Below, in pieces: positions 32,226 through 43,012 of a stretch of 64,000 bases of DNA; within the stretch, counting starts at the first letter, position 1; the number at the start of each line of letters is the position of its first letter. The notes beneath the pieces are model-generated. The model did not search any database and was not told the DNA's origin. It saw only the letters and a program-made list of their open reading frames with translations. The translations under genes were made by a program, and so were the position numbers. This DNA comes from Harmothoe impar (lineage: Eukaryota; Annelida; Polychaeta; Phyllodocida; Polynoidae), in assembly GCA_947462335.1 (NCBI GenBank), contig OX381719.1, positions 65,822,808-65,886,807 of the forward strand, given 5' to 3'.

Positions 32226-32345
32226 TGTGGTACAGTATTCAAAGGGAAAAAAAGGTTTGGATCTGTTTGAACATGCTTCAAAGAGGCACATCATTACATA
32301 TTCAGATGCTTGCCAACTTTGGTTGCCAACTGAACATGTTCCTTA
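32226..32345 (+). repeat. Iterated arm motif
   Basis: Variant with GTACAGTATTCAAAGGG, TTTGGATCTGTTTGAACATG, CAAAGAGGCACATCATTACA and CAACTGAACATGTTCC. It is mirrored at about 40,565-40,685. Confidence 0.7.
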
Positions 32346-32455
32346 GGCTAGCTTTGTGTCAGGTTAAGTCACCAATCATTATTGCAGTAAAGGGGCTTTT
32401 AATCTTCACAGGACAGAATATTTACTCATCAAGAATCCAACAAATCTTTATGTAA

Positions 32456-33587
32456 CTAATTCATCTTTACATGTCCAGAGAAAAGGAAAAAAGATAAGCA
32501 GCTATAGATCTAAACTGGAAAATGATAAGAGATGTGGGGTAATAAGGGAAAATAATTGTTGATATACAATGTCATTTTATTGTTTTAAATTAAGCTAAAA
32601 GTGGGTATATCAATTTTTTGCCAAATTCTAAATCCTACATAAATATGTTCCAAATACTGTAAAAGTGTATTATTTATGTGTTGGAGTACATTAAAATGGT
32701 ATCCATGGGCAGTAGCAGCTCAGAACGTGGGTCCCATGGGGTCCAACCATGGTCTTTTCTAGTGATTTTACCATGGGGCATTAAAACCATGCACAATTTT
32801 ATTTGAAAATTACCATATTTTAGGAAATAAAATCAAATTTGGGCAATAACGGTGGAAATGAGGAGGAATTGAGTAGATAGGAAGTTCAGTATGGTATCTA
32901 GGAAAATCCTGACTCATTGTTAGGGACATTATTTTCTTTTGTCCCACACATCGGATATACTCACTTTAAGAGAGTTAAATGATTCAAGGTACATATCACC
33001 TTATCCTATATTTTTCTAACATCCTATGCCTTTAGAAGTATGGCCATATTCTTTTTTAAACCCTGATGAATAAAAGAATAATAAAGTATCATTTGATTCA
33101 TTTGAGTTTGAGTGGAGTTTTATACGTGTTTATTTCAAACTTTTTATTTACATATCATTGAATTGGAATATTGGGCAAATGGTATACAAAACTGACATGG
33201 GCTCGCATACTTAGCTCAAATATAGAACATGGGTGCTTCATATGGAAACCATCAGTAGGAGTACTATGTCATATGAGTTGAAATTGAGTTTATATAGGCA
33301 TTAGTAATATTTATATTAGACATGAATGAAATACTACATCATTGCTTAAACTTTATATGTATGGATTCATGTGAACTACCAGAAAACTAAACAGATCCAG
33401 TGATACAAAGTTCCAGTCTTTATTTGTCCACTTGATACAGTGATGAGTTGATTCATGATTAATTGTGGTGTAAATTTGAAAAGTCTTTAGCCAGGTCAGT
33501 GTCATATGAATTAAGTAATGTGTAAAAACTTTGTAAAATGTCTGCTGGCACTGAGTATCCAACTGGGATGGAAGGAGCAGGTTTTGT
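32456..33587. other. Arm DNA without a gene
   Basis: AT-rich sequence between the iterated motifs and the C2H2 gene, mirrored in the right arm. No open frame of note. Confidence 0.5.
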
Positions 33588-34409
33588 TCAAACCTGAGCA
33601 GGTTTTATAGGCACACCAATCCTGAAGGTGGAAAGGTGGTGATAATCGAGGACTGGAGAAGAGGTGGTTGTATAGGTGGATGTAGACCAGTCATTGTCTG
33701 TAGCCTCTGGGGATAGTGTTTCAGTTTCAACATCCATGGTGTTCAAACTGATAGTTGGCTCAAGTGGCACACTAATACTAGTGGGCTCCAATGGTGCATT
33801 GATAACAGGTGTTGATAAAGGTGATTCCCTGTTAGGACAGAAGCTGCATGGTCCTAAGTTGGTCCTAAAGTAGTCATCAATCTGTTTGTCACTTAGTTGT
33901 AGGCATGGTGGACTAGAATAACTGAAGAGGATCTGGTCAGCATCTACCTCTGTGCTGAAAATTTGGGCGGCTCCACTGATATTGCTGTTAGCCAGCTTAG
34001 CTTCAGCAAGGTAGGGTCCTGCGGCAGACCCAGCCAGCGTGAGGCTAGGGATGTTGCAGTCCAAACCCAGTAGGGCATAGTCATCACAGGAAATGGAATC
34101 CAATGAGCTAGTCTTGCCATTAACACTTGTAACTTTGAGTCCCTTCTTATTTTTTGAACCACCTTTCGATTCGACTATGTCTCGGACACAGCTGGAGGCA
34201 ACGTCTTTAAAAGCTTTAGTTGATGGCTTGTGTTTGTTTCTGAAGTGACGCCTTAGTGCAGCCTTAGACTTGTATTCTCGGTAGCACTCGCTGCAGACAA
34301 ATGCACTATCATCTTCCATGTCATGTACCTTTGCGTAATGTTCCCTTATGGCTACTAAGGATGGGCATGGGAGATCACAGACATGACAAACATATGCCAT
34401 GCTTGACAT
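33588..34409 (-). CDS. Two-finger C2H2 protein, left-arm copy (early stop)
   Basis: The 273-residue frame opens with two C2H2 zinc fingers: C-H-V-C...HYAKVH (about residues 8-29) and C-S-E-C...HFRNKH (about 39-60), each C-x2-C-x12-H-x4-H, followed by a basic stretch. The remainder is Ser/Thr-rich and acidic with a third Cys pair (CSFCPN). It is probably a DNA-binding regulator encoded by the element. Compared with the right-arm copy it is intact through the middle but ends early: GTTTGA here reads GTTGGA there, removing about 24 C-terminal residues. It runs toward the outer end of the arm, opposite to the PC4-like gene. Confidence 0.75.
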   Translation of the reverse strand: MSSMAYVCHVCDLPCPSLVAIREHYAKVHDMEDDSAFVCSECYREYKSKAALRRHFRNKHKPSTKAFKDVASSCVRDIVESKGGSKNKKGLKVTSVNGKTSSLDSISCDDYALLGLDCNIPSLTLAGSAAGPYLAEAKLANSNISGAAQIFSTEVDADQILFSYSSPPCLQLSDKQIDDYFRTNLGPCSFCPNRESPLSTPVINAPLEPTSISVPLEPTISLNTMDVETETLSPEATDNDWSTSTYTTTSSPVLDYHHLSTFRIGVPIKPAQV

Positions 34410-35287
34410 TGTCTGTTGGTGATTAGTTTAAAACAGGTGGTTAACCCGTCAGTATGCCCAGCTGAAGTTTGAATGACTGCATGTGGTTTTTCATTGTTGC
34501 CGGATGGAAATGGCATCTCACAGAGGAGTGGAGATGTTTAGAGCATTGCTGATTGGTCTACCAGCTTTGGCTCATGCCCATTGATGCATGAGCTTACAGG
34601 TGACAAATTGTTTGTGGGAGGGCTGCTATAGGTAGACGGATACTATAAGAGTCCAGATTCAAATATTGCAATGATTGTATTTGTCCGTTACTATGTAATA
34701 ACTCATAACTTGGTGGAGGAAGATGGATGTGTGGTTTGATTACGTGCCTATGGCTCAGGAATAAAGATTCTAGAAAAAATGATGGCTTCATTATTGTTAG
34801 ATAGATTTTGTCACTTTTTTACCACTAAAATACATTTCATAACTTTTATTGGTATGTTGATTATTATATCAGAGCATGATTGATTGTAATGTGTAATCTG
34901 ACACATAAGCGCTCAGACATTATTGATCTATAACCAGGTTTGAATATTCATCAGTTAAGGAAGATGGCAAACTGCTATATATATGATTTTTATCAATAGA
35001 AAACAGAGAAAACATCATTCACATGTCAGGGTGTTTGTTAAATCAATTAGGATTACATATTACTTTGATATTTCAGAGTTTCCAATAAACTAACATTCAT
35101 CCTGCATACTAGATGCTACAGGATTGAGACACTTTTGTACATCTAAAAATGAAAAGAGCTCTTTAATATATCAACTAAAAGCTGCTATCAACATTTTTTA
35201 TGTAGGAGTTTATAGCTTTTTGTTCCATAATGCCCTCCATGTCACACTGATATGTCTCATTGATGGCTTTGATATTTGATCGTAGCT

Positions 35288-35515
35288 CTACTTTCCTCTG
35301 TAGATGGATGTTATTTCCTGATTATCATTCTTACTGGCTGTGGACTTACATTGGAGTTTTGAGAGGGTTACTGGAGCTTCTTCTTCATTGATGATTGTTG
35401 CCTCATGTACAATTTTGGGAGTGCTCTTTCGACATGGGCTCTGCTGTTTAACTTTGTAGTCAAGGATAGGTACCCATGTGTTATATTGATCTGACCAACC
35501 TAACCAGCTGACCAT
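35288..35515 (-). pseudogene. Chromodomain-like relic, left-arm copy
   Basis: A 75-residue frame begins MVSWLGWSDQYNTWVPILDY, resembling the C-terminal chromodomain of Polinton-type integrases, where a V-x-W-x-G-(W/Y)-x-x-x-x-N-(S/T)-W-(V/I)-P pattern is characteristic. The rest is Lys/Ser/Glu-rich. No integrase core lies beside it, so only a remnant or an isolated chromodomain protein remains. Identical in the right arm. Confidence 0.5.
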
Positions 35516-35889
35516 AGCCTCTTACTGTTTCCATTACCTGTGAGTCAGAATGTCCCCTTCTTCATATACATTTCATTCTTTGATGACATAAGTCTTTTTG
35601 GGGGGTGGCTCTCTTTCTGTGCAGACACCACCTCCTTGTTGGTGCTCATGTTGGGAGACGGCTGGTCCAGGGGGTGCAATGGATATACTTGAGGTTCTCT
35701 TTTAGTGATGATTGCCATATCCATTACAACTTTACTGATGTTGTCTCTCTCTGGGCTTTGAAACGTTGATTAGATTAAGATTTAGATTAAGATTTAAGTT
35801 GAGGGCTTGTGGTTCTTTAGTAAGTGCTGAATCTCTCCACTTTCGAAACAAGATGCGTTTGTCAGGGGTATGATGCAGCTTGAGGTGTC

Positions 35890-36048
35890 TCAGCATGTCA
35901 GGTCGGCGGGACGTTGAATAGCTACACTGTTCTGGGCAAAGTTAGCCTTGAGGATAACTTCCATAAATAATGGAAGCATTCTGGTGAGGCTGTACTTTTT
36001 AGCTAAATCTTTTCCACAGTCCATCCAGGAATATATGTCTGTCAGCAT
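35890..36048 (-). CDS. Small ORF near the palindrome centre, left copy
   Basis: A 52-codon frame from the first ATG downstream of two TATA-like boxes (MLTDIYSWMDCGKDLAKKYS at its start). In a second frame that overlaps its end, a single C2H2 finger is encoded (CPEQCSYSTSRRPDMLRHLK then LHH). A frameshift, programmed or mutational, or splicing would join them. The same arrangement is found in the right arm. Confidence 0.45.
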   Translation of the reverse strand: MLTDIYSWMDCGKDLAKKYSLTRMLPLFMEVILKANFAQNSVAIQRPADLTC

Positions 36049-36136
36049 GGTTCTGTGCAAACAAGATGGTGATCTGTTATATTGTTGTTTCTTTTCTGGA
36101 TCTCTCTGCAGTTTTGCAAGAAAGAAAGCAATGGGT

Positions 36137-36195
36137 CTTTTATATTCCCCTGCATCGTCTCCCCATTGATTGTTGATGCAGTGGGTCTTTTATAG
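36137..36195 (-). promoter_or_regulatory. Duplicated TATA-like boxes, left copy
   Basis: On the minus strand CTATAAAAG and ATATAAAAG occur about 49 bp apart within a duplicated GGGGAGACRATGC context, upstream of the small ORF at 35,890-36,048. Confidence 0.5.
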
Positions 36196-36416
36196 TCCCT
36201 GGCATTGTCTCCTCACATGCTTGTTGATGCTCCTTGCACAGTATGCTGGGGAGGAAGGCTTTACTTTGGTACCCCGCATCCCTACACAATCTCAACCATG
36301 ACTTACTGACCTACATAATGGTCCCCCGCATCCCCTACACATTCTCAACCATGACCTACTGTCCTACATAAAATGTGGTTATGAATAACATTGGCCCCCC
36401 GCATTTTGCATGATGC

Positions 36417-36493
36417 TCGCATGTTTCCCGCAAAAGATGCAGGGAACATGCGGGGGATGCAGGGGGACAAAAGTTTGGTCCCCCTGCATCCCC
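36417..36493. repeat. Palindrome centre: 77-bp spacer of nested hairpins
   Basis: Between the two arms lie two smaller imperfect palindromes: GCATGTTTCCC facing GGGAACATGC, then GGGGATGCAGGGGGA facing TCCCCCTGCATCCCC around an AAAGTTTGG loop. There is thus no unique spacer of normal composition. Confidence 0.8.
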
Positions 36494-36716
36494 TGCATCA
36501 TGCAAAATGCGGGGGCCCAATGTTATTCATAACCACATTTTATGTAGGACAGTAGGTCATGGTTGAGAATGTGTAGGGGATGCGGGGGACCATCATGTAG
36601 GTCAGTAAGTCATGGTTGAGATTGTGTAGGGATGCGGGGTACCAAAGTAAAGCCTTCCTCCCCAGCATACTGTGCAAGGAGCATCAACAAGCATGTGAGG
36701 AGACAATGCCAGGGAC

Positions 36717-36774
36717 TATAAAAGACCCACTGCATCAACAATCAATGGGGAGACGATGCAGGGGAATATAAAAG
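36717..36774 (+). promoter_or_regulatory. Duplicated TATA-like boxes, right copy
   Basis: CTATAAAAG at 36,717 and ATATAAAAG at 36,766, 49 bp apart in a tandem duplication, followed by an ATG at 36,863. Confidence 0.5.
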
Positions 36775-36862
36775 ACCCATTGCTTTCTTTCTTGCAAAAC
36801 TGCAGAGAGATCCAGAAAAGAAACAACAATATAACAGATCACCATCTTGTTTGCACAGAACC

Positions 36863-37179
36863 ATGCTGACAGACATATATTCCTGGATGGACTGTGGAAA
36901 AGATTTAGCTAAAAAGTACAGCCTCACCAGAATGCTTCCATTATTTATGGAAGTTATCCTCAAGGCTAACTTTGCCCAGAACAGTGTAGCTATTCAACGT
37001 CCCGCCGACCTGACATGCTGAGACACCTCAAGCTGCATCATACCCCTGACAAACGCATATTGTTTCGAAAGTGGAGAGATTCAGCACTTACTAAAGAACC
37101 ACAAGCCCTCAACTTAAATCTTAATCTAAATCTTAATCTAATCAACGTTTCAAAGCCCAGAGAGAGACAACATCAGTAA
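36863..37179 (+). CDS. Small ORF plus overlapping single C2H2 finger frame, right copy
   Basis: 36,863-37,021 encodes 52 residues from the first ATG after the TATA pair. In the next frame (about 36,971-37,179) the sequence encodes LCPEQCSYSTSRRPDMLRHL followed by KLHHTPD, a C-x2-C-x12-H-x3-H finger, then an Arg/Lys/Leu/Asn-rich tail. The same overlap exists in the left arm, so the frame break predates the palindrome or is a genuine frameshift or splice feature. A further short ORF (37,187-37,366, 59 residues, Pro/Lys-rich) follows. Confidence 0.5.
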
Positions 37180-37395
37180 AGTTGTAATGGATATGGCAAT
37201 CATCACTAAAAGAGAACCTCAAGTATATCCATTGCACCCCCTGGACCAGCCGTCTCCCAACATGAGCACCAACAAGGAGGTGGTGTCTGCACAGAAAGAG
37301 AGCCACCCCCCAAAAAGACTTATGTCATCAAAGAATGAAATGTATATGAAGAAGGGGACATTCTGACTCACAGGTAATGGAAACAGTAAGAGGCT

Positions 37396-37623
37396 ATGGT
37401 CAGCTGGTTAGGTTGGTCAGATCAATATAACACATGGGTACCTATCCTTGACTACAAAGTTAAACAGCAGAGCCCATGTCGAAAGAGCACTCCCAAAATT
37501 GTACATGAGGCAACAATCATCAATGAAGAAGAAGCTCCAGTAACCCTCTCAAAACTCCAATGTAAGTCCACAGCCAGTAAGAATGATAATCAGGAAATAA
37601 CATCCATCTACAGAGGAAAGTAG
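37396..37623 (+). pseudogene. Chromodomain-like relic, right-arm copy
   Basis: Mirror copy of 35,288-35,515, identical in protein sequence. A possible splice donor-like CACAG/GTAATG lies upstream at about 37,374, so it could be an exon joined to the preceding short ORFs. The motif SWLGWSDQYNTWVP is the reason for linking it to integrase chromodomains. Confidence 0.5.
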
Positions 37624-38501
37624 AGCTACGATCAAATATCAAAGCCATCAATGAGACATATCAGTGTGACATGGAGGGCATTATGGAACAAAAAGCTATA
37701 AACTCCTACATAAAAAATGTTGATAGCAGCTTTTAGTTGATATATTAAAGAGCTCTTTTCATTTTTAGATGTACAAAAGTGTCTCAATCCTGTAGCATCT
37801 AGTATGCAGGATGAATGTTAGTTTATTGGAAACTCTGAAATATCAAAGTAATATGTAATCCTAATTGATTTAACAAACACCCTGACATGTGAATGATGTT
37901 TTCTCTGTTTTCTATTGATAAAAATCATATATATAGCAGTTTGCCATCTTCCTTAACTGATGAATATTCAAACCTGGTTATAGATCAATAATGTCTGAGC
38001 GCTTATGTGTCAGATTACACATTACAATCAATCATGCTCTGATATAATAATCAACATACCAATAAAAGTTATGAAATGTATTTTAGTGGTAAAAAAGTGA
38101 CAAAATCTATCTAACAATAATGAAGCCATCATTTTTTCTAGAATCTTTATTCCTGAGCCATAGGCACGTAATCAAACCACACATCCATCTTCCTCCACCA
38201 AGTTATGAGTTATTACATAGTAACGGACAAATACAATCATTGCAATATTTGAATCTGGACTCTTATAGTATCCGTCTACCTATAGCAGCCCTCCCACAAA
38301 CAATTTGTCACCTGTAAGCTCATGCATCAATGGGCATGAGCCAAAGCTGGTAGACCAATCAGCAATGCTCTAAACATCTCCACTCCTCTGTGAGATGCCA
38401 TTTCCATCCGGCAACAATGAAAAACCACATGCAGTCATTCAAACTTCAGCTGGGCATACTGACGGGTTAACCACCTGTTTTAAACTAATCACCAACAGAC
38501 A

Positions 38502-39396
38502 ATGTCAAGCATGGCATATGTTTGTCATGTCTGTGATCTCCCATGCCCATCCTTAGTAGCCATAAGGGAACATTACGCAAAGGTACATGACATGGAAGAT
38601 GATAGTGCATTTGTCTGCAGCGAGTGCTACCGAGAATACAAGTCTAAGGCTGCACTAAGGCGTCACTTCAGAAACAAACACAAGCCATCAACTAAAGCTT
38701 TTAAAGACGTTGCCTCCAGCTGTGTCCGAGACATAGTCAAATCGAAAGGTGGTTCAAAAAATAAGAAGGGACTCAAAGTTACAAGTGTTAATGGCAAGAC
38801 TAGCTCATTTGATTCCATTTGCCTGTGATGACTATGCCCTACTGGGTTTGGACTGCAACATCCCTAGCCTCACGCTGGCTGGGTCTGCCGCAGGACCCTA
38901 CCTTGCTGAAGCTAAGCTGGCTAACAGCAATATCAGTGGAGCCGCCCAAATTTTCAGCACAGAGGTAGATGCTGACCAGATCCTCTTCAGTTATTCTAGT
39001 CCACCATGCCTACAACTAAGTGACAAACAGATTGATGACTACTTTAGGACCAACTTAGGACCATGCAGCTTCTGTCCTAACAGGGAATCACCTTTATCAA
39101 CACCTGTTATCAATGCATCATTGGAGCCCACTAGTATTAGTGTGCCACTCGAGCCAACTATCAGTTTGAACACCATGGATGTTGAAACTGAAACACTATC
39201 CCCAGAGGCTACAGACAATGACTGGTCTACATCCACCTATACAACCACCTCTTCTCCAGTCCTCGATTATCACCACCTTTCCACCTTCAGGATTGGTGTG
39301 CCTATAAAACCTGCTCAGGTTGGAACAAAACCTGCTCCTTCCATCCCAGTTGGATACTCAGTGCCAGCAGACATTTTACAAAGTTTTTACACATAA
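38502..39396 (+). pseudogene. Two-finger C2H2 gene, right-arm copy (frameshift)
   Basis: The same protein as the left-arm C2H2 gene. The fingers are intact (38,502-38,700), but one extra G near 38,820 (CCATTTGCCTG against CCATTTCCTG) shifts the frame after about 105 residues. The rest continues in another frame to 39,396 and keeps the longer C-terminus (PAQVGTKPAPSIPVGYSVPA). The two copies therefore carry lesions at different sites. Confidence 0.8.
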
Positions 39397-41921
39397 CTTA
39401 ATTCATATGACACTGACCTGGCTAAAGACTTTTCAAATTTACACCACAATTAATCATGAATTAACTCATCACTGTATCAAGTGGACAAATAAAGACTGGA
39501 ACTTTGTATCACTGGATCTGTTTAGTTTTCTGGTAGTTCACATGAATCCATACATATAAAGTTTAAGCAATGATGTAGTATTTCATTCATGTCTAATATA
39601 AATATTACTAATGCCTATATAAACTCAATTTCAACTCATATGACATAGTACTCCTACTGATGGTTTCCATATGAAGCACCCATGTTCTATATTTGAGCTA
39701 AGTATGCGAGCCCATGTCAGTTTTGTATACCATTTGCCCAATATTCCAATTCAATGATATGTAAATAAAAAGTTTGAAATAAACACGTATAAAACTCCAC
39801 TCAAACTCAAATAAATCAAATGATACTTTATTATTCTTTTATTCATCAGGGTTTAAAAAAGAATATGGCCATACTTCTAAAGGCATAGGATGTTAGAAAA
39901 ATATAGGATAAGGTGATATGTACCTTGAATCATTTAACTCTCTTAAAGTGAGTATATCCGATGTGTGGGACAAAAGAAAATAATGTCCCTAACAATGAGT
40001 CAGGATTTTCCTAGATACCATACTTAACTTCCTATCTACTCAATTCCTCCTCATTTCCACCGTTATTGCCCAAATTTGATTTTATTTCCTAAAATATGGT
40101 AATTTTTAAATAAAATTGTGCATGGTTTTAATGCCCCATGGTAAAATCACTAGAAAAGACCATGGTTGGACCCCATGGGACCCACGTTCTGAGCTGCTAC
40201 TGCCCATGGATACCATTTTAATGTACTCCAACACATAAATAATACACTTTTACAGTATTTGGAACATATTTATGTAGGATTTAGAATTTGGCAAAAAATT
40301 GATATACCCACTTTTAGCTTAATTTAAAACAATAAAATGACATTGTATATCAACAATTATTTTCCCTTATTACCCCACATCTCTTATCATTTTCCAGTTT
40401 AGATCTATAGCTGCTTATCTTTTTTCCTTTTCTCTGGACATGTAAAGATGAATTAGTTACATAAAGATTTGTTGGATTCTTGATGAGTAAATATTCTGTC
40501 CTGTGAAGATTAAAAGCCCCTTTACTGCAATAATGATTGGTGACTTAACCTGACACAAAGCTAGCCTAAGGAACATGTTCAGTTGGCAACCAAAGTTGGC
40601 AAGCATCTGAATATGTAATGATGTGCCTCTTTGAAGCATGTTCAAACAGATCCAAACCTTTTTTTCCCTTTGAATACTGTACCACATGGTGACATCATCA
40701 CATAGCACATACATTTTTTTCCTGTAAATGATACCTGATCAAATGTAATGCTCCATCCAGTGAAACTTTAGTAGAAATGTCTGCTTTGCGTCAAAAGGCA
40801 AAGGGATAGAGCCGTAATGCCCTGAGGGGACTCATTTGATATTTAGGAGGGAAAGATTGATGGGTTTATCATTGGCTTACGTGGCAATGCCCTTGCAAAA
40901 CAAACACATGTTTGATCTGTTCAGCTAGCAAACAATTGGATATGTAAAGAGCCACCCTCCCACCAATGAGTTTCAAACCACAGGATAAAACCGTTATGCC
41001 CAGAGTGGGTGCACTCATTTAATATACAGCAGGAATGATTAATGACCTAACCTGGCACAACTCCTGTCAAAGGAACATGTTCACTTGCCAACCAAAGTTG
41101 GCAAGCAGCAGAATATATAATGATGTGCCTTTAATTTTTAAGCATGTCCCAACAGATCCAAAAATATGTTGGTCATCCATCTCATCTACCGAGTGTGGCA
41201 CAGTCAATGTTGTTGTATGCCATTTCCATGCGGGTTTGGCACTGTTTCTCATCTTTAGGTTGCATTTCGCACCTCCATCCCTCCTTATTACTCAGTCATG
41301 GCATACCATCAGTATACCGGGTATCCTCCGTCATCAGTGTCAGACTCATAGGTGTAGGTGGATAACATAAATCAAGTGTTCAATGACATTGACAGAGACA
41401 CAAGGTGTGGTTAAGTTATGCCCGGGGTATACTCATTTAATAAACCTAATTAAATCTGGTACATATCAAATGCTTAACACAGTAGAATATACACCTTTGA
41501 CACCACAACTTATGCTCGACTAATTAACACATTAATGATTTGCCCACCAAGTTTATTCATTGATGCCCTCTAATTAAATTAGACACATATGTCATGACCA
41601 TAATCATAATTGGCATCATTAGATTAATAAACAATGAAGCAAATGGTCTTTGCTGGGTTTATATGAAAATCAAACTCCTCTTACAGGGTCACAATATGCC
41701 TTTGAGACAGCTGAATAACTTACTGCTTCCAAAGTCTATATTCGATAGTTTGAGTGAATAAATAAAAAGACAACAAGTAAAATAATGAATAAATGTATTT
41801 TTATTCAATAGTTCAGTATTTAATGTTTAGTAGTTTGATAGTTCAGTATTTAATGTTTAGTTTTTTTTTGTATTGTATATGTTGACATGAATATGTCTTG
41901 GTCATGAGGATTTCCTTGACA

Positions 41922-42899
41922 TCATTCATCAAGCAGACGTTGGAACTCTGTCTGTATGGGTAATATCCCCTTGGGGGTGCAGATGCAGCAGCAGTTGGTG
42001 TCATGGTCCTCTTGATCACAGCAGAACACATGTTCAGCAAAGGAAGGACACTCTGTCAGCAGCTGGGTATCCAAGAACTCAATGAAGCGTTTGAATTGTT
42101 CGTAGGTGAGACGCACTCCCTCCCTGCATGGGCGTAGGTCTGGCTTTGGCTCGTCATATGCATGTGCTGGGTTGAACCACTTTCTTATATTGACAAAGCA
42201 CATGTCAGACTCAATGGTTAGGTACTTCATAGAGCCAAGTGATAAGGCAAACCCTAAGAAGTTGTCGTCATCGCATAAGCTCAGCCCCAGCTTGATGTCC
42301 TCTGATTCCTTTTTAATCTGGTGAATTGCATCATAATCCAGCAGAATGCTGTAACGAGATCCGGCCCTTTGCATCTTGTTGATGCTGTTGGTATGCCATA
42401 GGCTCAGCCTAAGATCTCCGTCACCACCCTTTCCGGGTTGCCTATCAACATCCAAATTCTGTCCTAAATTAAAGAACAGCCTTTGCATCTTGGTAGGCTC
42501 AGCTGACTGCTTTGTGGATCCCATAAAAAGACATCCATGGGAACTCACTGAGACATCAGCTTGGGGTGAGTTTTTCACTAGATCTGCATAGAAGGTGCTG
42601 GCTCTAGTGGTTCTAACAGATCTGGAGTTGTACCTGGGCTGCTTCTTCACTCTGCTTGGTGCTTGAGGTGTTGAAGGACATTCTTCATGGTAGGTAGGGG
42701 TAGGGGACATGTTGAAGCTTCCTTCAAACTTCCTTCTCTTGGCCAATGACTGACCATGCACCATCAGAGATGTGGGTAGTGACCTTTTTCTGGATCCTGT
42801 GAAGCCAGCAACCGTGATAATCGGGTGCTGAGTTGAATTGTCTGAGTGGTCAACCTCCATATCTTCATGATTCACCTCATCTAGGTCGCTTTCCTGTTT
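41922..42899 (-). pseudogene. PC4-like gene, right-arm copy lacking promoter and exon 1
   Basis: Exon 2 is preserved from the splice acceptor (exon start 42,899) to the stop and differs from the left copy at only three residues of 317 noted (Glu/Asp, Glu/Lys, Tyr/Asp). Intron homology continues to 43,012, where the arm is replaced by unrelated sequence, so the donor site, first exon and TATA box are absent. It could be expressed only from another promoter. Confidence 0.85.
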
Positions 42900-43012
42900 C
42901 TAATAAGAGTTTAAAAAAAGAAAATTAATATCACATACCTTTTTTGATATCACTCACTCAATAAATAATAGTGATAAACCAATAGTCTGTATAGTTAAAA
43001 ACTATCATTAAT

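Noticed and set aside
35948..36963. 73-residue frames on the opposite strand of the small central ORFs, identical in both arms
   Set aside because: They are antisense to the TATA-led small ORF and start without promoter context; identity only reflects the palindrome.
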